From assembly GCA_029339505.1 (NCBI GenBank), contig JAQISU010000036.1:8443501-8507500 (forward strand): 64,000 nucleotides of DNA, in the 5' to 3' direction. The stretch is from Unio delphinus (taxonomy: Eukaryota; Mollusca; Bivalvia; Unionida; Unionidae). Shown here in pieces: positions 29,022-40,447 of this stretch. Numbering within the stretch: the first letter of the stretch is position 1; each line of letters begins with the position of its first letter. Both the position numbers and the translations under genes were made by a program. A model generated the notes under the pieces. That model was not told the origin of the DNA. It did no database searches and saw nothing but the letters and a program-made list of their open reading frames with translations.

Positions 29022-29998
29022 GAAACTTCTCAATAATTACAGACTAAAACGTTAAAGATTAGAAAGACTATTTAAAAATTATAATATATAAGCTGGATTT
29101 TGTCATGTACGTCAGGGGAATCGGGATAACGTAAACGAAGACCCACATAGGGTTACTTCATTTAATAATGATAATAATACTAAACGCTACTCTTTTTAGC
29201 CGACTTTACAACAGGAAATCAGGTTCTTCTCTGTTCACTCTACCATGCTTAAAGCGATTTCCTGTTATTTAGCGTTTCAATATTAGAACCACTTTAAGAC
29301 GTGTGTAAGGATAACTTTATTACCATGTGTATTGCTGCCTCTTGTGACACTTGAACTTGATCCTGAAGCACGGTAAGAGTATATAATCATTCATGCCTTA
29401 TAAAAAATGTGCACAACCAGTAAATACTAATTTAAAGGCCAATGATAAGCTCTGGACCGAGACACTATTAATAAAAACTGTTATAGGCAATGCTTCTAAT
29501 ATAAACAATTGTTGGTAACGGTTGAAACACGTTTGGTTTTACGTTCTTCATTAAGGATTACCAAGCTATACGGATCAAGCATTCTTCACGAAATTTCTAA
29601 ACCTAAGTTATCTTAAATGAATTCAGTTATTGTGTTTATGTTTCAAACCATTCAATCAGTTTATTAGTTTCTGTTCATATATTTATTTATTTTAAATTTA
29701 ATGTCATCCACCTGGTAATTTAACAACATTGCAAAATCAAGTTTATTTTCTAATGAACCTGAATTATTTGAACTTTTATTCTGTAAACAACTAATGCATA
29801 ATTTAAATATTTTTTTTTTGGTGAGCATGCGTTTAGCATTATTATTATTATTGAAGGAAGTAAATATGTTTCTGTGTGTCTTCGTTTAGGTTATTCCGAT
29901 TCCCCTGACGTAAAGGACAATGTCCAGCTTATATATTATAATTTAAAAAAAGACTTTCTAATATTTGACATTTTAGTCTGTAATTATTGAGAAGTTTC
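29022..29998. mobile_element. MITE-like element with long terminal inverted repeats
   Basis: The left arm (29022-29187) and the right arm (29829-29998) are reverse complements over about 168 bp at high identity. Matching blocks include gaaacttctcaataattaca, ataatatataagctgga, acgtcaggggaatcgg and aaacgaagac. Both ends are flanked by TA (29020-29021 and 29999-30000), compatible with a TA target duplication as in Tc1/mariner-type elements, though the DNA is AT-rich. The ~640-bp interior has no open frame of length, so the element would be non-autonomous. The superfamily is not certain. Confidence 0.8.
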
Positions 29999-29999
29999 T

Positions 30000-30365
30000 A
30001 GAATATGTTTTCAATTTGTAATACATTTGTATCAGAAAACGCTATTCGTGACCTGAGATCATGTCGAGGAAAATATAAACGTGTCACTGAGAAAAAGGAT
30101 TTATTCTTACTTTAGCGTATGAACATAATGAAGGTATTGTTACGTACTGTACAATATCCCTAAATGTCCTTGTCACCGTTTAACGAACGCAGACTCGGAT
30201 TACCTTTCTAATGCTTTCGACTTATCACGATTTATATCTAGCGACGTTCAAACATGTACAAATGGAAAAAATGAACTTAGTCCAAACTAACCGCTTTTTG
30301 AGACAAATCTCTCAGTTCTGATTCGATATGGTCAGGTCTCTTCAAAAACTGCCCTGGGTTAATTT
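30000..30365. other. Unique stretch between MITE-like element and retroelement
   Basis: Nothing recognised. It may include decayed 3' parts of the minus-strand retroelement. Confidence 0.4.
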
Positions 30366-31265
30366 TTCACTTACTTATAAATCTCAGATTCCCGAGTGTG
30401 GCACCACTTTGTGCAACACAATAAACGGTGTCCCTTCTTCGACGTAGAATTCCCTTTCGAATTTATGCCTGAACGGATCGTTGCATAATGGTTACATAAC
30501 CGACAGGCACTTTCTTTGTGCATAATTGGATCAAACACGATTATAAGGCATTTTATCTCCGATACAGAGTAGTTCTTCTCATCCGCGTACAGTTTCCGAC
30601 TGCCATCCACGACGGCAAAAAGTGTCTTCTCACTTTTATGCAGTAACACGTCTCTGGTGACAGTGTACTTTGGCTCAGCGTTTGTCAAAAATAGTCTAAT
30701 GTCCGGAATCCGATGTGACACTTTGATGGACGAGCAGAAAACCCATTTTGACGTAACTGTTCTAACAGCTCTGCTCTTATAGTTATTTGTTCATTCCACG
30801 TCTACGTGGCTAGCAGCAAAATTGTCCATAAAGTTGTAAACACCCCGATCGCGTAAGGGTTCAACAGCTGTCAGATCATCTTCGTTGAGACACATGGAGC
30901 GTTATGGACTCTGAAAAGCATAACCAACCATTGATAGGTCGTCGCAGATAGCAAACGCAAGTTTATAATATCCTCTTCTATTACGTGACTTTGTCAGCAG
31001 CCATTTGACAAATATATCTTCGAAAAATATTACGTCATTTATACGTAGGCGAAAATATGTTCTGGGTCAGGTAGCATTTTGACCTGAAATTCCGTCAGTT
31101 GATTCAGTCTCTTGTTGTCAACGCAAAAGCGATGGATGCCATGTTTCTTCTGGACTAGGAAAACTGGACAAGTGTACGTGGAGTCGGCTGGTGCGATTGC
31201 TACCAGAGCAATCGTGTCCTTAACTGCTTCCCGTACCACATGTTGCTTCACGTGGGACAAAGGGT
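30366..31265 (-). pseudogene. Gmr1-like Ty3/gypsy pol remnant: reverse transcriptase and RNase H
   Basis: Minus-strand frames show an RT finger/palm block, PVFLVQKKHGIHRFCVDNKR followed by LNQLTEFQVKMLPDPEHIFA (31260-31039). Next come RT blocks in shifted frames (ARPSKCHIGF near 30710) and an RNase H-like block ADEKNYSVSEIKCLIIVF (about 30550). The catalytic Y/FxDD motif near 30825 is damaged: it reads FMDN and the frame breaks at that point. Many stops and shifts are present. It lies downstream, in transcription sense, of the integrase remnant at 31.6-32.2 kb. The order is therefore integrase then RT, as in Gmr1-group elements and unlike standard gypsy. Confidence 0.85.
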
Positions 31266-31559
31266 AGTAACTAACAGGTTGTCCACTAGCTTTAAAATGG
31301 GCTTAATGAGTGACGTTTTCCCTGGTATTTCCGTGCGTACATCCGAATACCCTCTTCGCTTCCTTGAGATTATCCTTTGCTAACGTACAAACTTCTTCCA
31401 TTTGTTACTTAAGTCAGTGACGCACTAATAGGTAGCACGTATCGCAGGCCATAACTGCTGCCTTAAGGCAATGGGACCTGGTACGGTCCTCGTATATATG
31501 AGTTCAAAATTGTAAAACCACAAACTCGATTGCTTTACTTCTCGATATACAGATAACAT

Positions 31560-32240
31560 GGCATGATTATACTGATCGCAAGTTTTATGACGGCTTCGCA
31601 CAGCTCGACAAGTCCATTTACACTGGGGTGGTGGGGGTGGATGATAGTAGTAGTGAGAAGCTAAGTCGACATTCGCTGGTTCACCTCCTCCATCACGGGA
31701 CTCATTAATTGCTTCACCTCATAGGACAGGAACTTGTCGGGTACTCGGACTTGTGACCAAATCTCAAGCAAAGCTACAACGTTGGTTTCCGAATCGAAAA
31801 TGTGTAATGAGACAGCCTCCGTATTTCGTGTAGCAGAGTCAACGACCGTATATAATACATCGTTTTCCTTGTGCGGACCCAAGTTGTATCAGTCCTATAT
31901 AATCAATCGCTACACGGTGGGATGGTTGATCGACAAGAGATGTAATCCTCAAGGGAATGGGTCGATGATCTGTTTTCGGTGCCATTCTCAGACACTTGTC
32001 ACTGGCGAGGCAAACCTTAACGTCTCCCTGGTCCACTGGACCTTAGAATCTTGTGACGTGAGGGTTATGTGTCATCGCAATTTCCAGGTTTACTCCCATG
32101 AGACATTCATGCGCGAGCCACAATACTTTATCTTCTTTAGCTTTGGGCAGGAAGATCGGCTTGACGAAATCGTGTCCTTTCATGTCGTGGTGATACATGG
32201 TCCGTGTCTTGTACATACAGCTCATTTCGTTATTCAGAAT
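31560..32240 (-). pseudogene. Gmr1-like Ty3/gypsy pol remnant: integrase
   Basis: Minus-strand frames show the zinc-binding N-terminal region (LAHECLMGVNLEIAMTHNP and GDVKVCLASDKCLRMAP). Next is the first part of the catalytic core (LVDQPSHRVAIDYIGLI, then LYTVVDSATRNTEAVSLHIF and VRVPDKFLSYEVKQLMSPVM). In the second block the expected SDQG is degraded to SYEV. A further short integrase C-terminal block lies toward 31,530. At least three frame changes separate the pieces. The spacer to the RT block is short, so one rearranged pol gene is likely. Confidence 0.83.
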
Positions 32241-32244
32241 TCTT

Positions 32245-32830
32245 TTCTCCTCTCCTTCCTTGTGTTATGCTGTGCCAGAGTTGCGTATTATTGCTCCAGT
32301 TTCGTCAACTCTGCAAGCAGCACGATAGCAATCGGTGACGACGTAACTTCCATCAGATTCGATTTCGCTTGACGAGTCTTGGACCTGATGTCCAGAGCAC
32401 TCACTGGTACAGGTGTACAGGATGCTGGGTTGGGATGCGGTAATACATAATGACATCGCACAAAGACGTCTTGTGACACTCTAGACAGGCACGCGGCTTT
32501 GATTTTCTCTTTTACTTACGACGTATCGAGGTAAATGTCGGCAGCTGGTCACGAGACACGCGCGTTGTTAGCGTACTGGACCTTAATTACCTACCCTGTA
32601 AAGTCATCTGGCTTCACATACTTCTTGTAAACAAGGGTTAGATTACTACACCAAGTATCGTATCAGATAGTGGCGTCTTTCGAAATGAATGTGGCAGATG
32701 ACAACATCATTCATCTTGGTTGGCCTGCCCTTGACAATGACACTGGCAAAATGCCCTGGGCGTGTACAGTCGTAACACGTAAGCGGCTCTCGTCGGTCTG
32801 CAAAGCCATTTTACGTGATTGAAACCCGTC
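32245..32830 (-). pseudogene. Gmr1-like element: zinc knuckle and protease-region remnant
   Basis: A degenerate CCHC zinc knuckle is readable on the minus strand near 32745-32790: CYDCTRPGHFAS, with the last Cys position replaced. It is followed by frameshifted sequence where the aspartic protease and its spacer should be. No intact D(T/S)G motif was found. Its place, between gag and the integrase remnant, fits. Confidence 0.6.
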
Positions 32831-33129
32831 GAGGACGGTGAGTGGAATCCTTATCCGCAAAGCTGTCACAGGATGAAGCCGGGTTGGCACTGGATTAGTG
32901 AAGACACCAAAAGCAACTGCGTTAATAAGATGTTTATTTATAAACGCAATTTAAATATAATAAATTCTGACACCATTATAAACAATAGATAAGGAAAAAT
33001 TATAAGGTTCCTAACATGGAACAATCAACAACAAGTAACTCAATGACAAAATCCTCAAAGGATGATTTCAACTAAAGACTTTTTAAACTGACGTGAGTAA
33101 CGTCTGATCACCCGATCAAGAAATACAAG
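32831..33129. other. Spacer inside or upstream of the minus-strand retroelement
   Basis: Contains a short palindromic segment ttatttataaacgcaattt-like near 32930-32955. Nothing coding is recognised. Confidence 0.35.
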
Positions 33130-33380
33130 TATATTTATGAATTTACAAATATATATAGCTCGTATAACGAGACATGTAAATGCCTGTAATTTTGATTATA
33201 TCTTTCATATAACGAATTACCAAAGCAAAGGAAAGTATGTTATGATTGTATCGTTCATGTAACGAAACTGCAATGTAAATATGAATTTATGACGTTATGA
33301 AGTTATCGTTCATGTTACGAGTCTGAGATGTAAATATGAAATTATGAATTATGAATTAATCGTTCAAATAACGAAACCGA
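33130..33380. repeat. Tandem repeat (about 62 bp) with a palindromic core in each unit
   Basis: About four to five imperfect units. Each contains an inverted core such as cgttcatgtaacg, cgttcatgttacg, cgttcaaataacg or ctcgtataacgag, followed by a gtaaatatgaatttatga-type segment. Cores lie near 33160, 33210, 33252, 33308 and 33360. Confidence 0.8.
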
Positions 33381-33729
33381 TACATACATGAACAATATTT
33401 GCTCAGATGATAATAGCAATAATATGGAACAGGTATTCTACAACTTTCGTGGCGTCCATTTGACGTCCAAGATGTATATTTGGTTCCATCTGCTCTAGTC
33501 CATGGTGGCGGAGTCGCCACGCATGGTTCATTTCCCCCTGTCTGTTTGAAGGATTCCTCGAGAGCCCTTACATTCAGCACAAACACGATGGTCGCGAAGC
33601 CTTGGTCCCTCGATTTGAGAACACCAGTACCCTCTTCCGAACCAACGTCACCAAAACACAGCGTATACGTCACAAGAAACCTCACAGGTTCTGCGATCTC
33701 ACATTACCCAATTATATATATAATACATA
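33381..33729. other. Higher-GC segment, no gene recognised
   Basis: Open frames of 106 (+) and 109 (-) codons overlap each other. Neither has a motif I recognise. GC content is above the surroundings, so this may belong to an inserted element. No coding call is made. Confidence 0.35.
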
Positions 33730-33930
33730 TATATAACGCAGCATACACAAAGGCAGTATACACAAGGTACCATACACGGCACCCCACACGGGCAGCATAG
33801 ACAAGCCCTACACACGGTCACCCAAAGACCCAACACACGGTCAGCACACGTTCCCTATAACAAGGTACAACAACACGGGCAGCATAGACAAGCCCCACGG
33901 TCACCCACGGACCCCACGGTAAGCTAAAAT
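33730..33930. repeat. Imperfect short repeats rich in acacgg and caagccc
   Basis: Repeated blocks such as cacgggcagcatagacaagc (twice), cacggtcaccca and acaaggtac. No clean period. Confidence 0.65.
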
Positions 33931-34640
33931 TACAACAACCAAAACCATGTTATGCATATGACATGGTTAAATACTTCTACATTCATATGTTGCGCATGCG
34001 CGCACATGAATTAGTTATCCATTTACATTAAACGTTCAAGGCATGCAGCGCATAATTAAATTCAATTTGTCTGTTCAGTTACAACATAAAACTATCTCGA
34101 AACAGGCTATAGTATTACTAAGTTAATGGTGCTGCATAACCTAGGTACTTACTCTGTATAATTTAGAATAAATACTAAAACATCTGATATATGAAACAAT
34201 TATGTCATATAAAACGAATAGCGATAAGAATATAATCTTAAATCTATTTTACCTCTTTAGCTGAAAGTTTGCTTCCTTAAAGCGAGAAGCTTTTCTGACA
34301 AGACTGGATTGTAATGTGATGTTTACTGAGAATTTCTCTATCATATACCCTATCTGTGACCGATATGCGCAGCTAGGTACTTAGACTTTAAAACTGCAGC
34401 CAATTCGCACATGCAGCATGATCTGAGTTTCGCTCACAATTTCGAAATAACTGGAGCCGATAATTAATAAACCACCCTCGGTGACACTGTATGCGGCAGC
34501 GAAACCCGAGTTCATTTTTGACAACAATTGATGCCAGTCATACACAATTTCGTCACAATAGCAACGTTCGACCTTCCAGTCCCCATAACGTTTACTTACG
34601 GATGGCTCTCCCTCAACCATACGACGTAATTTAGTGGGGC
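33931..34640. other. Unique stretch, possibly retroelement-derived
   Basis: A 97-codon minus-strand frame (34381-34674) with no motif I recognise lies just downstream of the gag remnant. It could be gag-derived or an insertion. Confidence 0.35.
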
Positions 34641-34730
34641 GGGTTTGGTCTGTACCTCCAGATACTCCAGTCATTGCGTACGCTTGTTCTTATCTTTCCG
34701 CCATGCTGACAATCTCCTCGAGAGTCTTCT

Positions 34731-34790
<60 letters not shown>

Positions 34791-35300
34791 CACACACATA
34801 CAATAAAACAGTCAACTCTCGTCACGTGTAAACCTTTATACACCTGGTCAACATATGCCATTTTCATCCACACCTCAACTAACCCGCAAACTCGGGTATA
34901 AAACTCAGTTGGCTTTTTCATTGACTCTTGAAAACGTCTCTGGTATGTTTCGGTGGTCAGCCGTCAATGGCAAAGAAGGGCCTCCTTTGGGGTGTTGTAA
35001 TCATCTGGTTGGTTTACTGCTACGTTGTGATAAACATTCCGAAATGCAGCTTACAATAAGGTTGAATGCCGAATGTTTATCAGAAATCTCATACACGCAC
35101 GCGTGAGTTTCGAATCGAAGGGTGAAACTGTCTTCATTATATCGCGTTATGTTTGTTGGGACAATATGGTTGTATAAAATAGGTCATCCATTTCCTCCAA
35201 GATTCGAACTGGTGTCATCTTGTTCGGCTGTTGTAGCCCCTACTCGTAATCTTTCCATCTCGTTAGCGTTAACAAATTATTTTTCCTGAGTACTATTCTG
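34641..35300 (-). pseudogene. Gmr1-like element: gag remnant (SCAN-like region)
   Basis: On the minus strand the blocks DDYNTPKEALLCH, LTTETYQRRFQES and PTEFYTRVCGLVEVWMKM (about 35020-34850) match the SCAN-like capsid region of Gmr1-type gags. The plus-strand element at 37.9 kb has the same fold signature (YELVPEAYRQKFRNYRKEAG). One stop interrupts the block. A (GA)n run on this strand encodes Glu-Arg repeats directly after it. It is probably the 5' part of the same element as the pol remnants at 30.4-32.8 kb, with intervening sequence inserted. Confidence 0.65.
34731..34788. repeat. (CT)n microsatellite
   Basis: About 58 bp of CT. On the minus strand it reads as Glu-Arg repeats within the gag remnant frame. 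Confidence 0.96.
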
Positions 35301-35316
35301 ACCAGCTCTTCCTGGG

Positions 35317-35319
<3 letters not shown>

Positions 35320-35388
<69 letters not shown>
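35320..35388. repeat. (CT)n microsatellite
   Basis: About 69 bp of CT, upstream (minus-strand sense) of the gag remnant, in the position where a charged coiled-coil region would lie. Confidence 0.96.
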
Positions 35389-35390
<2 letters not shown>

Positions 35391-36375
35391 TTGTGACCGC
35401 TCTTTTCCTGGGTTTCTCTCTCTGCATCATTGTATGTCTCCTTTGCGACATCATCAATCCGAGCCAGCTTTTTAATGATTTCTCTTTCTGGTTCTGTTTT
35501 TCTCTCGACCGCTCTCCGTTCTACTTCTTTCAGATGCTATCTAATTTTACTAACGAAATAACCGTTTTCAAGGAACCGACTTGCCTCAAGTAAGATACCA
35601 GGCCCGATATTTGCTTCACTATTATTGTAAGCAAATGAAACCTGACGAGAATGCATATGTGAAAATATGAAATACACCGAATGGAAACTCTCTCCAAATA
35701 TTGTCAATAATACTTTCAATATCAATTCCTAATACTGATTCTTTCCTAAAAATGCTATATATATATATATTGTTACACGCACAGGGGTATTCACTTGACC
35801 GAGCGGTGTCAAAACCCTGGCGCGAGTCACGCTGGAAGTCATGTTTTCCCCAAATTTCCAAAGACTTCCATACAACTTGAGTTGTAAAATGGAAAGAAAG
35901 CCGTGTCTGCTATAATTATTAATCTTTGCTGTAATCAATGGGCGACCCAGAGGAGACAACGTGCCCAAGAGTCCATTAACCGCACTTTAGCATGGTTTTT
36001 CTTCATTATCATCCTATTTCCGTATTGCAAGCCCGTCATGCCATAGAAGTTCCACTAGTATTCCCTTACTAACTGGGAAATGTTTAACTGCGCGACCCTA
36101 GGCCAGTCAATCTACAGAATTTCCGGCGTATCACGCTTATATACATACGCCCATTTTCCACTATGGACACATAAACGGTACCTACCAAGTTCCAACTTAT
36201 TGATTCCATTATATTCCCCCCATAAATACTGCCATTTCAATCACATCACTTTTATACACCGCGGAATTTTAATATGGACTATGTTACAAAAAGGGACAGT
36301 CATTCGGCTTGTACCTAAATTCACTACTAACGACCCAAGCATGGTTCAAATTCACTAACACTTACTCCAAATTTA
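35389..36375. other. Stretch between opposed retroelements
   Basis: A TGTTACACGC motif abuts a short TA tract at 35755-35780. This resembles the LTR tips seen at 9182 and 36486, so a third LTR fragment may start here, but I could not align its body. No gene recognised. Confidence 0.35.
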
Positions 36376-36377
36376 TT

Positions 36378-36381
<4 letters not shown>

Positions 36382-36458
<77 letters not shown>

Positions 36459-36476
36459 CATATATATATATATTGA
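36382..36476. repeat. (TA)n microsatellite
   Basis: About 95 bp of TA directly upstream of the plus-strand element's LTR. Confidence 0.96.
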
Positions 36477-36485
36477 GGTTGATTT

Positions 36486-36792
36486 TGTTACACATCCGTC
36501 ATAAGACCAGAACTGACTTCATCACGTGAAGTCGTCTTCCATCTTGGATGCTTCTTTAAGATTCGAACTGGGAATTATTAGGATATTTTATTACCAGGAC
36601 ATTTGCAATATAACTAGTGGATTATATTTTGAATTATTTTTGGATTAAATTTGGAATTGATTCTTAAAACCGTAAGTTTATTTTTCTTTTCTGGAAAACA
36701 TTTGTGCTAAAACAATTGTTTATTAAGTTTTTACAAGCTTTGTATTTTCACTCTTTCTTTGTTACTGTTTATTCGAGCCTAAGCGCGTAATA
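36486..36792 (+). mobile_element. 5' LTR of plus-strand Gmr1-like element (about 307 bp)
   Basis: Begins TGTTACACATCC and ends GCGTAATA, a decayed form of the GTAACA tip of the solo LTR at 9182-10003. Most of its length aligns with the 3' third of that solo LTR. A primer-binding site starts eight bases after it. No matching 3' LTR was found downstream, so the element is 3'-truncated. Confidence 0.8.
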
Positions 36793-36799
36793 TAGAAAT

Positions 36800-36817
36800 T
36801 GGGGGCTTGTCCAGGAT
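36800..36817 (+). promoter_or_regulatory. Primer-binding site, tRNA-Pro type
   Basis: TGGGGGCTTGTCCAGGAT differs at two of 18 positions from the tRNA-Pro primer site of murine leukaemia virus (as I recall it, TGGGGGCTCGTCCGGGAT). Its place just 3' of the LTR supports the call. Confidence 0.8.
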
Positions 36818-36943
36818 TGGGATCAATTGGAATTTGGCTCGAATTTTTTTTTTAAATAGAAAACGTTTGTTTTAAATTTGAATTCCCCTAGTTTTTGAAT
36901 TTGTTTTTAAAATCTTTAGTGAGATTGACAGGCTTGTATTAAA

Positions 36944-38360
36944 ATGACATCTAAAGTAGAAATATTTCTTTCCAATCCTACTCAGGAGCAATTAGATCTT
37001 TTTAAAAAGGATGAGTTGATTCAACTTGCCAGAATATATGATCTTTCTGAAGCCAAGGCTTCTTTAGCGAAACAAGATATCAAAAAGATTTTGGTCCAAT
37101 ATTTGGTAGAAAAGAAGCTTTGGGAAAAAAGTGCTTTGATTTCGGTCAGTAAGTCTGCATCAGACTCTGACATTAAAATAAAGAAATTAGAATTAAAATT
37201 CAAGATTCAATTAGAGTTGAAGAAGCTAGAATTTTAAGAAAGGGAGAAATAAAAACAATTACAATATGACAAAGAGGAGAAAGAAAGACAATTACAATAT
37301 GACAAAGAGGAGAAGGAAAGGCAATTACAATTTAAAAAAGAGGAGACAGAAAGACAATTACAATATGAAAAAGAAGAGAGAGAGATAGAGAGAGAGAGAG
37401 AGGAAAGGGAGAAAGAACAACAATTACAATATGACAAAGAGGAGAAAGAAAGACATTTACAATATGACAAAGAGGAGAAAGAAAGACAATTTGAACTACA
37501 AAAAGAGCAGCTGCACATTCGGTTACAAGAAAAACAAACTGATAAAGAGAGAGAGAAGGAAGAAAGGGAATATCAATGTAAAATGAAAGAGATAGAGCTG
37601 GCAAGTAAAAAACATCTTCATACTTCAAATCCAAATTTAACTTTTCATTTAGCAAGGAATATTAGATTAGTGCCCCCTTTCAGAGAAAAAGAAGTAGACA
37701 AATACTTCATTCATTTTGAAAAAGTTGCAGAAACTTTAAGGTGACCAAGGGAGCATTGGACTCAGTTATTGCAATGTGTACTCACTGGTAAGGCTAGTGA
37801 TATTTATACTTCAATGTCCGTTCACCAAAGTGGCGACTATGATGTGGTTAAAGAATGCATTCTAAGGGGTTATGAGTTAGTCCCTGAAGCTTATCGGCAA
37901 AAATTCAGAAATTACAGAAAAGAAGCTGGACAAACTCATGTCAGAAATTTGCTAGAGAAAAAGTGCAGATGTTTGATAGATGGTGCTTAGTCAAGAAAGT
38001 CGAACAAGATTATCAAAATCTCAAGCAAATGATATTAATTGAAGAGTTCAAAAACTGTGTCCATAGTGACGTTAAGTCTTATCTTGATGAGCATAGGATT
38101 GAAACCTTGGAGAATGCTGCTCGAGATGCTGACGAATATTCTTTGACTCATAAAGTTCCTTTTGTTAACAAGACTTCTATTCCACAGTCTTCTGGCAGAA
38201 AAGTATTTCATCTTAATACCAGCCCTTTTAAAACTCAAACTTGCACAACTTTCAAAAATCAAACTTCAGAGAAGCTTGATTCTAGATCCTTGTTTCTTTC
38301 GACGTGTACCTATTGCAAGAAAACAAAACACATTATTTGATTGCTACAAATTGAAAAATA
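36944..38360 (+). pseudogene. Gag of plus-strand Gmr1-like Ty3/gypsy element
   Basis: Starts at an ATG 127 bp after the primer site. Order of blocks: an N-terminal helical region; a charged coiled coil of QLQYDKEEKER repeats (about 37255-37600); NLTFHLARNIRLVPPFREKE; a SCAN-like capsid block YELVPEAYRQKFRNYRKEAG (about 37870); and a zinc knuckle CTYCKKTKH (about 38310). The last Cys of the knuckle falls after a frame change. In-frame stops at 37235, 37250 and 37742 and frame changes near 37960 and 38335 break the gene. Family knowledge: Gag packages the RNA. This copy cannot make a full protein. Confidence 0.85.
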
Positions 38361-39150
38361 GGCATCAGAATCAAGATAGACCTGTTCCAAATGCTCTTAT
38401 TTCTAAGAGGTCGAGGCCTCAGTCATGTATTGAATGCAATACATTTGTTGGGTCTAACAAATCCCAGTCTGATTTTATTATGGAGATTTATGAACAATTC
38501 ATATCGAAGGGTTCTATATCACTCTTGGGTGATTCAGCCAATCCCACCCCTATTAAAATGTTAAGGGACACAGGAGCTTCTCACAGTCTTTCATTGTCAG
38601 GTACTTTGCCTTTCTCTGAGAAGTCTTCTTCTACTGAAAGTGTTCTTATTCAGGGAGTAGAGTGCGGCTTTGTTAATGTTCCTCTCCATTGTATACATTT
38701 GTCATCAGATTTAGTGTCAGGACCTGTGACAGTCGGAACAGTCTCGGTTTTACCCGTTCAGGGCATTAATTTATTGCTAGGCAACGACTTAGCTGGAGAC
38801 AAGGTTGTGGTTAATCCACTTGTAACTGACAAGCCTGATTTGGATCAGAAAGTTGATCCAATTGAAAAAGAATTCCCTGATATATTTCAAGCTTGTGCAG
38901 TTACCAGAGCGATGGCAAAGAAAGCTCTTGAGTTTGATGTTGATGAAAGCAGTATTCCTTTAGCTGACACGTGCATAGGTCAGGCTTTTGATGAGGTCAA
39001 TTTTACTCCTTGTTTGGATCAATCAGAAGGTATTGATCATATTGATCCTCTTTTAACAACTCATTCTCTTTATTCTAATCTAAACGACAGTCACTTGTCG
39101 TCGAACAGGAAAAAGGTACTGAGATCTCTTGTTTGTTTCAAAGGGTCATA
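38361..39150 (+). pseudogene. Aspartic protease region and linker of the same element
   Basis: IKMLRDTGASHSLSLSG (about 38553-38605) carries the retropepsin DTGA active-site motif. GINLLLGNDLAGDKVVVNP (about 38765) is the flap-end ILG(N/R)D block. A linker ending in an ALEFDVDESSIPLADTCIG region follows. This frame is open for about 330 codons up to 39151, and then the frame changes. Unlike ordinary gypsy elements, the next domain is integrase rather than RT. Confidence 0.88.
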
Positions 39151-40447
39151 AGTGAGACTGAAGCCACTGAAGTTTCTGTCTGTTATTCATTAAAAAAGGA
39201 ATTCTTATGAGATAATGGAGACCTCCCGAGGTATCTGCTGGTGATGAGTGGTCGGTGAACTATCAAATAGTAGTTCCAAAACCTTACAGACAAGAAATAC
39301 TTAATTTGGCCCATGAAACTACTTTGGCTGGTCATTTATGGATTAATAAAACTTATCACAAGATCTTCACTCACTTCTATTGGCCAATAATCAAAAGTGA
39401 TGTTGCCCAATACTGTAGATCTTGTCATACTTGTCAAATGATAGGAAAACACAATCAGAAGATACATAAGGCTCATCTACAACCTATTCCTGCTTTTGAC
39501 GAGCCATTTAGTAGAATTATGGTCGATTGTGTAGGTCACTTACCCAATAACAAGTCAGGTAACCAATACCTGTTGACCATTATGTTTGCGTCAAGAAGGT
39601 TTCCAGAGGAAATTCCATTGAGGAATATAAAATCTAAAACAATAGTAAAAGCTTTGATAAAGTTTTTTTTACTCAGTATGGCCTTCCCAAATCTGTTCAT
39701 TCTGATCAAGGTTCAAGCTTCATGTCTGGAATTTTCCAATAAGTTATGTATGAATTGGGCATTCAGCAATTCAAATCTTCTGCCTATCATCCTGAGAGCC
39801 AAGTGGCATTAGAAAGATTCCATTATACTTTGAAAAATATGATCCGATCATATTGTTTTGATACGAATAAAGATTGGGATGAAGGCATTCATTTACTACT
39901 GTTTGCAGTTAGAGAATCAGTTCAAGAATCTTAAGGCTTCAGTCCCTTTGAACTGGTTTTCGGACACACTGTGCGTGGACCAGTGAAGGTATCTAAAGAG
40001 ACGTTTCTCTGTAATGAAGATACTGAGATCAATCTTCTTGATTCTGTTTCCGATTTTAGATGCAAGTTGTCAAAGGCTTGTGAGGTTGCAAGAGCAAATC
40101 TGCACTCTGCTAAATCTAAAATGAAATCAAGATATGATAAAAAATCGAACGAAAGGAGTTTCAGCCTGGTGATAGAGTCCTGGCTCTGTTACCAATGCCA
40201 CAAAATCCTCGTCAGGCAAAATATTATGGTCTCTACACAGTTGACAGGAAAATTAATGACTTAAATTACATCATAAATACTCCTTGGAGGTGCAAACAAA
40301 AACAACTCTGCCCTATAAACATGCTAAAAGAGTATATTGAAAGATATAGCCATGATAATAAACATGTAATTAATTTAGTTGTACCTGTCCCACTAAGTGC
40401 TGGAATATCATCAGATTATACTGATATTGATATGACGAATCTTTGAA
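39110..40447 (+). pseudogene. Integrase of the same element
   Basis: Zinc-binding domain: LAHETTLAGHLWINKTYH and YCRSCHTCQMIGKHNQ (HHCC type). Catalytic core: first Asp in RIMVDCVGHLPNNKSGNQYL (about 39525); second Asp in the other frame after a shift near 39,660-39,700 (HSDQGSSFMSG type block); Glu in ESQVALERFHYTLKNM (about 39812). The C-terminal block is FSPFELVFGHTVRGPVKVS, ending in KQKQLCPINMLKEYIERY. In-frame stops lie at 39213 and near 39932, and more shifts follow near 40,170-40,200. RT follows at once, giving the Gmr1-type order. Confidence 0.9.

Noticed and set aside
33356..33800. Overlapping 106- and 109-codon frames on opposite strands
   Set aside because: No recognisable motif and mutual overlap. 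The higher GC content hints at an inserted element, but coding cannot be supported.
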